In this document: positions 57,000-64,000 of the stretch, in pieces
How positions within the stretch are numbered: position 1 is the stretch's first letter
Layout: each line of letters begins with the position of its first letter
Program-made: the position numbers and the translations under genes
The notes under the pieces: model-generated
The model's input: the letters and a program-made list of their open reading frames with translations, nothing else
Told to the model about the DNA's origin: nothing
Databases searched by the model: none
Assembly: GCA_037043455.1 (NCBI GenBank)
Contig: JAWPHD010001438.1
Location: 1 to 64,000 of the forward strand
Direction: 5' to 3'
Length of the DNA stretch: 64,000 nucleotides
Origin: Cyrtodaria siliqua
Lineage: Eukaryota > Mollusca > Bivalvia > Adapedonta > Hiatellidae

Positions 57000-57225
57000 T
57001 GTATAAATAGCAAAGTGATAGGTATGTAAATGCCTAACTGTTGACAATGTTTACTGACTGTCATATTTAGGGAGCATCTGAACATTATTATGAGAAAAAT
57101 ATATTTTTTAAAACTGTCATATTTAGTTTGTTTCTTACATTTTGTATCCTGTTAATAATGACAACATACATATAATCACTTAGTTCTTGTTAATATACAA
57201 TAAGTACCGTATTTAAATGTTAATA
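57000..57225 (+). repeat. R3, partial copy 2
   Basis: 'atgcctaactgttgac.atgtttactgactgtcatatttaggga' matches 60862-60905 ('atgcctaattgttgatgtattttactgactctcctatttaggga'), and the following part matches in weaker form. Confidence 0.6.
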
Positions 57226-57228
57226 TTA

Positions 57229-57418
57229 GGGACCAGGCAATATTTATCGGGGGGTTGGAACCGGTGCAAATAAAAATGTTATACAAAAAAAAATGTACGT
57301 CCCATGGCAAGGAAACGAAAAAAAAGTTATCGTCCCATGGTTTGTCGCGACAAAAAAAGTACCTGTCCCATGCCATTTTGCACCATTCCCAATGCCCAGA
57401 TAAATATTGCCTGGTCCA
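57229..57418. mobile_element. MITE with about 42-bp inverted ends
   Basis: The left end GGGACCAGGCAATATTTA is matched inverted by TAAATATTGCCTGGTCC at the right end, and the arms extend to 'ggttggaaccggtgcaaa' against 'ttttgcaccattccca'. TA flanks both sides (57227-57228 and 57419-57420), as for Tc1/mariner-type MITEs, though TA is weak evidence. The interior has three 'aaaaaagtaNcgtcccatgg'-like units. Confidence 0.75.
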
Positions 57419-57429
57419 TAAGCACTCTC

Positions 57430-58010
57430 CTTACCAAATGAGGTCTGCAGAAACATTTATTTATTTGCAAGTTCACCACAACATTGCGACAAATTTTACC
57501 AATCCGATTATTTTTTTTATTGCACGCCTTAATATCACCACAGTCTTTTAAATTCAGATTTTCCATATTTTATCTCGATGTACATGGAAGATGAGCCTGG
57601 CATGTCCATGCCTGTTAGGCGCCATACAACCTTTTCATGTGTTGCTGCGCCTTAAAACCCCAATTCAATTCATTTGCATAAAATCTTTGCTGCAAAATGT
57701 TTGCGATGTAAATGAGGTCTGCAGCAAAGTAGCAGCAAACATCGCCAAAAGATTACAGCTAAAAGTGTTATGCAAATGAAGTGTGCCGAGAAGTTGCCGC
57801 ACACTTTTACTATGCAAATGAGGTCTGCCGCAAAGTTGCGGTGAACATCACCAGAACCTCATTTGCATATTTGTTTGCTGCATATTTTATTTGCATGGTA
57901 AAAGTGTACCGCAACTTTGACGCAAACTAGTCTGCCACAGCTTTGCAGCAATGTTTGCCGCAGAGTTGCAGCAAACAGTCGCCAGAAGCCTATGTTTTTG
58001 GTATGGGGGC
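57430..58010. repeat. Region of AAATGAGGTCTGC motifs, with R1 copy 3
   Basis: 'aaatgaggtctgc' followed by a 'gcaaagttgc' block occurs at about 57437, 57711 and 57810, with inverted 'cctcatttgcat' at 57846 and variant blocks to 58005. The R1 copy 3 (inverted) occupies 57569-57672. The motif-dense part resembles the subterminal region of a DNA transposon, but no ends were found. Confidence 0.5.
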
Positions 58011-58044
58011 CTTTTATGGTCTAATATCACTCATTTATTATTAT

Positions 58045-58320
58045 ACCCATCTGGAATCGGAATTCCGAAGATTTCCGTGGAAATATATCGGAAATTACAT
58101 AAAATGTTCGGAAAATAAGTCCGAATTCGGAAACCATACATTTCTTCGGAATATCTGTCGGACTTCGGATTTTTTCCCGCGGACAATATTCGGACATTAC
58201 ATAATTTTTCGGCAAATGAGAACTTAGTCGATTTATCATTCGGAAACTGCTTCAGTGTAAGGACATAGTCATTTTTTGATTCGGAAAAGAACTTAGAAAT
58301 TTTTAACATTATCAGCAGCA
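58045..58320. repeat. TTCGGA-rich region, left arm
   Basis: More than ten TTCGGA/TCCGAA motifs. The reverse complement ('gtccgacagatattccgaagaaatg') resembles the 30-bp unit of 60105-60330, so it faces that array in inverted orientation. Confidence 0.55.
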
Positions 58321-60055
58321 TTTAAGTTATTTTTTCAATTGAAACATTTGCGGTGAAATTGATGTATTTTACGCATAAACACCAAGTACATTTAATTTAA
58401 CGCGAAATTTACAACTAATCTAGGATTCGTGACAGGTAATTTTTTAACTTAGAAACTGTTAGGCAACGTGTGCTCTTCTCTAACAAGTTACTTTGAATGG
58501 TGTTTTACGTCATTCTTAGCACATTTTAGGCCATATTATTATGACAGTCAATTTGTTGTGCTAGTTAGATATTTTCTTTTTGATACACAGAAATTCTACA
58601 CTATAAAAGTGTTTTATGTATATATTGTAAGTGCTTATTTACAGAAAGAATTAAAAAATCTTACTCCCAGATTATTTAGTACTGACCAGCCTTATATATA
58701 AGGACCCTGTACTAGCTTATTCTCATGATACACTTTTGATCATGAATACTTCAGAAAGCTAATTAATACAGACGACCACTCATACTAATAAATTTATGAT
58801 ACCCATATGCTATAATGTTACTCTGATCACATCTGATGTGTGTAAATTAATTAAGACCTTAGGAGCTGACTGTGTTACAGTTAGTCATGTGACTTTTATT
58901 AGCCAATGGAACTGGTGCTACTATATTCAAACATTAGAGAGTGTGTTTATACAGAAATATCTGGCATATCTATTTGGAACAATAATAAATAATTATGAAA
59001 TATTGTTTTTAAAAGTGACCTAGGAGTGATACATTAACTTATTAACAAGGAAATACATGTACATTATTCATGCAGGATACCATAAAAGCAGGGATATACA
59101 GCAGCATATACTGTAGATCTATGACAAAAGTAAGACTTATTATTAAAAAATTATTCAAGATTCCGCTAGAATGTGTGCATGATGTTTAAGCTTTCAAAGC
59201 ATTGTATGAGCTTAATTAATAGCAGGACCTGTAAGAGGCAACATGGAAGAGAAGTTCATAAACTAAATGTGTTACCCTCAATAAATAAAGTCTATTATCA
59301 TTATTATTTTAACCAGGGCTTATATGGCTTTAATTATCAGCCCAGTTTTAACATACAGTTCCTGTTAGTCTGCATATACATGTATAAGAATATAATTATT
59401 TTAAACCGAACAGGTATTCTGATATACATAATACAGTCTAAATTACATTGATTCAGTACTGTACTATATTTCCAGTCGCTACATGTATAACATTCAATAA
59501 AAACAAGATATTTTGAATGTGAACCGTGCAACAAAATTTGTTTTCATTTTATGTAAATGGCGATAATGCATATAAGGGAAGTAACTCAGCAGGCCATTTC
59601 GGACACGAACACGTTCGCCTAATGTAGAAAAAGTTCTTCAAAACTGGCAGTTACAAGGTTCATTTTTAGTATATGAATACAAATTGAAATAATACATTAT
59701 ATACATTTGCAGAAGGCCATTATGAACCTTTTTTCAATATGCATGACTAATATAATTAACAGATTTGCTTCTGCAGAAATTTGAAAGCTAACGATTTTCT
59801 TTGAACGCTTTTCCAAAGAAAACCAGATTGTTCCGGAAATAAAGCAGCAATTGGAATAATTTCAGCAACAGAATTGAGATGTTTTTCTGCTGGTAAACAC
59901 AAATTAAATCTGAATATTTTCTGAACCAAATCGAAAAATCGTAATTTTGTCAAAGAAAATCAGAAATCGGATACATGTCCAATAAGAGGAAAGAATGATT
60001 AGTAAAAAGTGGAATTTGTTCCGCTTTTCTTTATTAAAAAATTAATTTTAATTGT
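58321..60055. other. No gene; one short interspersed repeat
   Basis: AT-rich sequence. 58497-58553 carries the 'ggtgttttacgtcattc' block also seen at 22291. No long frame. Confidence 0.45.
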
Positions 60056-60059
60056 TTTT

Positions 60060-60535
60060 TAATTTTAAAGATTATTTCTGTCCAAATATTTTCTGAATAA
60101 ATGCGGATGTCCGAATATTTTCCGAAAGCAATACCAATGTCAGAATATTTTCCGAAGGAAATGCCGATGTCTGAGAAAAATGACGATGTCAGCATTTTTC
60201 CGAAGAAATGCCGGTGTCCTAATATTTTCCGAAAGTAATACCGATGCCCGAATATTTTCCGAAGGAAATACCGATGTCCGAATAGTTTCCGAACTATTGC
60301 TGATGCCTGAATGTTTTCCGAAGAAATACATATTCGGACAATTTTGTCCGAAGAAATCGGAAAGCCGAAGACTTTCCTCGGAGGAAAATGAATCTGTCCG
60401 TGGAATTAATTTTTCTATTCTTTTCCGAAGTCCGAATTATTTTCTATTAAAACCTATGTCCATTACTCCGAAGACCGGAATTCCGAATTTATTCCGAGGC
60501 TTTTTTCGGGATTCCGCGGAAATTATAAAAACGCG
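60060..60535. repeat. TTCCGAA-rich region with 30-bp array
   Basis: 60105-60330 holds about eight 30-bp units near 'gatgtccgaatattttccga' plus 'aggaaatacc', one unit being shortened. 60330-60535 continues with dense TTCCGAA motifs and ends 'cgggattccgcgga'. Frames on both strands are by-products of the repeat. Confidence 0.75.
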
Positions 60536-60571
60536 CGCTTCAATATTTGTAATTGTTTAAAGTTTTTTTGG

Positions 60572-60722
60572 TGGGAAAGAATTTGACTTTAAAAAAAGTG
60601 TACGTCCCATGGCAAGCTAGCGGAAAAAAAGTATCGTCCCATGGTTTGTCGCGACAAAAAAAGTACCTGTCCCATGCCATTTTGCACCGGTCCCAACCCC
60701 CCAATAAATATTGCCCAGTCCC
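60572..60722 (+). mobile_element. MITE, partial second copy
   Basis: Matches 57276-57418 from 'aaaaaaagt.tacgtcccatggcaag' through 'tttgcaccggtcccaacccccc.ataaatattgccc.gtccc'. The left inverted end is missing, so only one end is preserved. Confidence 0.75.
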
Positions 60723-60789
60723 TTACGTTTTTGAATACATACTTTTGTAATCTCCCCTGTCGGTTGTCTTCTGTATTCCCCTTAAACGT

Positions 60790-61505
60790 ACAGCAGGTAA
60801 AGCGAGTGCAAATGTGTCATTGATTTCAAGGTCGTATTCCTAGTATACATCAGGAAGTTGTTAATGCCTAATTGTTGATGTATTTTACTGACTCTCCTAT
60901 TTAGGGATAGTGTCGACATTATTTTGACATGCATTTATTGTTACAACTCCCTTTTTTCGGATTGTTGTTGCATATTATTTTTTATAAATAATGAAATTTA
61001 ATAACATTCATTACTCAGTTCGTGTTAATATCAAAATAGCGTCGTAAATAAATGCAAGAAGTACATAGTAAATGCATACTTGTGTGACGTACCCTGTTTG
61101 CTGTCATCTGTAAAATTATATTTATACAGGACCGGGAATTACCCCTATCAGTATTGAACGTGATACTTTTGAAATGAACAAATACCGCATAGAACGATAC
61201 TGTAACCTATACAATGTCTTCACTTCCATTATCATGAATAAGATGAAAATGACTAACAGTTAATTATAGTTTAGGGGGTAAGTCGACACATTTTTGAAAA
61301 GAAAAAGTGTTTAAATAATTAATTAGGCAATATAATTTAAAAAGAATTTCATTCGACTATACTATCCTCATCTAGTTGTGTAAAGAAACGAGTAAAGAAA
61401 CACGTAAAATAGTAATTATATTATTATATTTGGAATTAATAAAAACATACATGTGTTAAGTCTAGCCGTAGTCTAGGATAGCTATTGTATTATTTCTTAT
61501 TATAT
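60790..61505 (+). repeat. R3, copy 3
   Basis: The most extended relative of 53000-53660, ending just before the 38-bp array. Includes 'acttgtgtgacgtaccc', 'aggaccgggaattacccctatca' and 'gtagtctaggatagctattgta'. Confidence 0.6.
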
Positions 61506-61529
61506 TTGATTACCAATGTATTGAATTAA

Positions 61530-63178
61530 CACATCAGTTGTGCCGGCCATAAACCTTCTTGTATTAACACATCAGTTGTGCCTGCCATAAACCTTCTTTA
61601 ATTAACACATCAGTTGGGCCTGCCATAAACCTTCTTTAATTAACACATCAGTTGTGCCTGCCATAAACTTTCTTTAATTAACACATCAGTTGTGTCTGCC
61701 ATAAACCGTCTTTAATTAACACATCAGTTGTGCCTGCCATAAACTTTCTTTAATTAACACATCAGTTGTGTCTGCCATAAACCTTCTTTAATTAGCACAT
61801 CAGCTGTGTCGGCACTCAACCTTCTTTAATGAACACACCAGTTTTGTCTGCCATAAACATTCGTTAATTAACACATCAGTTGTGTCTGCCATAAACCTTT
61901 TGTAATTAACACATCAGTTGTGCCTGCCATAAACCTTCTTTAATTAACACATCAGTTGTGCCTGCCATAAACCTTATTTAATTAGCACATCAGATGTGCC
62001 TGCCATAAACCTGCTTTAATTAACACATCAGTTGTGCCTGCCATAAACCTTCTTTAATTAACACATCAGATGTGCCTGCCATAAACCTTCTTTAATTAAC
62101 ACATCAGTTGTGTCTGCCATAAACCTTTTGTAATTAACACATCAGTTGTGCCTGCCATAAACCTTCTTTAATTAACACATCATATGTGCCTGCCATAAGA
62201 CTGCTTTAATTAACACATCAGATGTGCCTGCCATAAATCTGCTTTAGTTAACACATCCGTTGTGTCTGCCATAAACCTTCTTTAACTAACACATCAGATG
62301 TGCCTGCCATAAACCTTCTTTAATTAACACATCCGTTGTGCCTTCTATAAACCTTCTTTAATTAACATATCAGTTGTGCCTGCCATAAACCTTTTTTAAT
62401 TAACACATCAGTTGTGCCTGCCATAAACCTTCTTTAATTAACACATCATATGTGCCTGCCATAAGACTGCTTTAATTAACACATCAGATGTGCCTGCCAT
62501 AAATCTGCTTTAGTTAACACATCCGTTGTGTCTGCCATAAACCTTCTTTAACTAACACATCAGATATGCCTGCCATAAACCTTCTTTAATTAACACATCC
62601 GTTGTGCCTTCTATAAACCTTCTTTAATTAACATATCAGTTGTGCCTGCCATAAACCTTTTTTAATTAACACATCAGTTGTGCCTGCCATAAACCATCTT
62701 TAATTAACACATCAGATGTGTCTGCGATAAACCTTCTTTAATTAACACATCAGTTGTGTCTGCCATAAACCTTTTGTAACTAACACATCAGATGTGCCTG
62801 CCATAAACCTTCTTTAATTAACACATCCGTTGTGCCTTCTATAAACCTTCTTTAATTAACATATCAGTTGTGCCTGCCATAAACCTTTTTTAATTAACAC
62901 ATCAGTTGTGCCTGCCATAAACCATCATTAATTAACACATCAGATGTGCCTGCGATAAACCTTCTTTAATTAACACATCAGTTGTGTCTGCCATAAACCT
63001 TTTGTAATTAACACATCAGTTGTGCCTGCCATAAACCTTCTTTAATTAACACATCAGTTGTGCCTGCCTTATTTAATAAACACATCAGTTGTGCCTGCCA
63101 TAAATCTTCTTTAATTAACACACCAGTTGTGCCTGCCATAAACCGTTTTTAATTAACACATCAGTGGTGCCTGCCATA
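61530..63178 (+). repeat. 38-bp satellite, about 43 units with 266-bp higher order
   Basis: The unit is TTAATTAACACATCAGTTGT followed by GCCTGCCATAAACCTTCT. Diagnostic variants repeat at a distance: 'catatgtgcctgccataagactgc' at 62181 and 62447 (266 bp, seven units), and 'atccgttgtgccttctata' at 62331, 62597 and 62825 (266 and 228 bp, seven and six units). One deleted unit lies near 63066. No frame of note. Confidence 0.93.
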
Positions 63179-63700
63179 ATTAAGTATAATAATAGTTAAA
63201 GATATAATATAAGTTGAGTATTTTAGTATTTTACTGATATGTTCCTACTAATCCCGCATGTTTTATCGTATATAAATTTTTAAATTGATGAGGTTTCGCT
63301 CTGATTCATTGTTGAATCGGACGAATAATTACTTATTGCAGGCATATATTATCAGGGTAATAAGCACGACAACTTCACACGAGTTATACCCCTTAACAAT
63401 ACAAATAGAGTTACAGATAATGTTAGCTCTGTAAACTATTCTAATGTAGCTCTTAAAACCCTTAATATGGAAAGGTAAATTGTTTAATGATATCTAATAA
63501 TATTGCCATTGTTATGTTCTTTAATTAAGTAAATACACCTTTCAAACCTTAATCATTTGCTTATGACCTCAGGAATAGATAGGAAGATAGCAAATTCCCA
63601 ATCTATTATCGTTTTATAAGATATGTATAATAATAGTTCAATATTGACTGGAATTTAAACAAAACAAACACGAGTAGGGTATAGGATAAACGTATGTATA
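63179..63700. other. No gene recognised
   Basis: AT-rich sequence after the satellite. Confidence 0.5.
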
Positions 63701-63704
63701 AATG

Positions 63705-63855
63705 TCGAACAGGACATTTAGCAATTAAGAAACTCACTCAACCAAAAATACGCATCAAAGAAAACAACTATTACAAGGACAAATAGAATCTAGTTTGTTA
63801 AATGACAATACAAGGACAAATAGAACCTAGTTTGTTAAATGACAATACAAACGTA
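63705..63855. repeat. Interspersed repeat and 38-bp duplication
   Basis: 63705-63755 matches 53905-53955. It is followed by a direct duplication of 'acaaggacaaatagaa.cta' plus 'gtttgttaaatgacaat' at 63773 and 63811. Confidence 0.7.
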
Positions 63856-63864
63856 AAACTGTTG

Positions 63865-64000
63865 ACAGTAGCGCTAGCGCCACGGCATCTGGGGGTTTCT
63901 GGGGTTTTAAACCAGGTTCCAGGGTGCACCAAACAGCAATCTAAATCTATTGCTATCCCAATTAAGCGGGACATGGTAAATAACGAAGTCCCTATCAGGT
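63865..64000 (-). repeat. R-PLE tail, last copy
   Basis: 'ctgggg.tttaaaccaggttccagggtgcaccaaac' and 'atcccaatt.agcggGacatggtaaataa' match the tail at 35830-35945. It is cut by the window edge. Confidence 0.7.

Noticed and set aside
60180..60560. 126-codon frame with repeated SEGNTDVRI-like units
   Set aside because: It reads through the 30-bp TTCCGAA array, so the repeat explains it.
61530..63178. CRISPR array
   Set aside because: The 38-bp repeats are directly adjacent without unique spacers, and the genome is animal.

Overview
This is a repeat-rich, AT-rich piece of an animal nuclear genome, most likely a marine mollusc and probably a bivalve. The evidence for that is indirect: the mix of Polinton, LINE, Penelope-like, Harbinger and tRNA-derived repeats, plus short interspersed motifs common in mollusc DNA (a GTTT run followed by 'ggtgttttacgtca', and long degenerate arrays containing 'caccatttgaacaaa'). 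No intact host gene with recognisable exons is visible. Two or three open stretches (15093-15335, 17245-17700, 22351-22710) are only weak exon candidates.

The main object is a complete but decayed Polinton/Maverick element at 33-10855. It sits in a 30-bp minisatellite and is bounded by the 6-bp target duplication ATAATG. It has about 320-bp terminal inverted repeats, and the outer about 215 bp of each repeat is itself a long imperfect palindrome. Inside, a protein-primed DNA polymerase B runs leftward. Running rightward are a genome-packaging ATPase, a coiled-coil fibre-like protein, a penton (minor capsid) protein, a small unknown protein, a double jelly-roll major capsid protein, a hydrophobic minor capsid-like protein joined in frame to an adenovirus-type cysteine protease, a phospholipase A2-like protein, a retroviral-type integrase with a chromodomain, and a small right-end gene whose 3' end lies in the inverted repeat. 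Together this is the gene set of a virus-like DNA transposon: replication, packaging, capsid, maturation and integration. Nearly every gene carries a frameshift or stop, so this copy should be dead.

From 11 to 50 kb the window is a graveyard of smaller elements: SINE-like repeats, a broken full-length LINE (24.4-27.8 kb), an internally deleted Harbinger transposon (30.5-31.8 kb), a 5'-truncated LINE with a long intact reverse-transcriptase tail (31.9-33.6 kb), a Tc1-like scrap (34.4 kb), Penelope-like retroelement pieces (29.1, 35.8-36.9, 37.4-37.9, 46.9-47.3 and 63.9 kb), a degenerate array of roughly 150-250-bp units (40.8-42.6 kb), and a tandem triplet of tRNA-derived 240-bp units (47.8-48.3 kb).

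The last 14 kb is dominated by tandem repeats: a 30-bp array of about 62 units (50.4-52.3 kb), a degenerate array of about 40-bp units (55.5-56.6 kb), a 30-bp TTCCGAA array (60.1-60.3 kb) and a 38-bp array of about 43 units with a 266-bp higher-order period (61.5-63.2 kb). Between them lie a small MITE, a second partial MITE copy and three old copies of one longer repeat.
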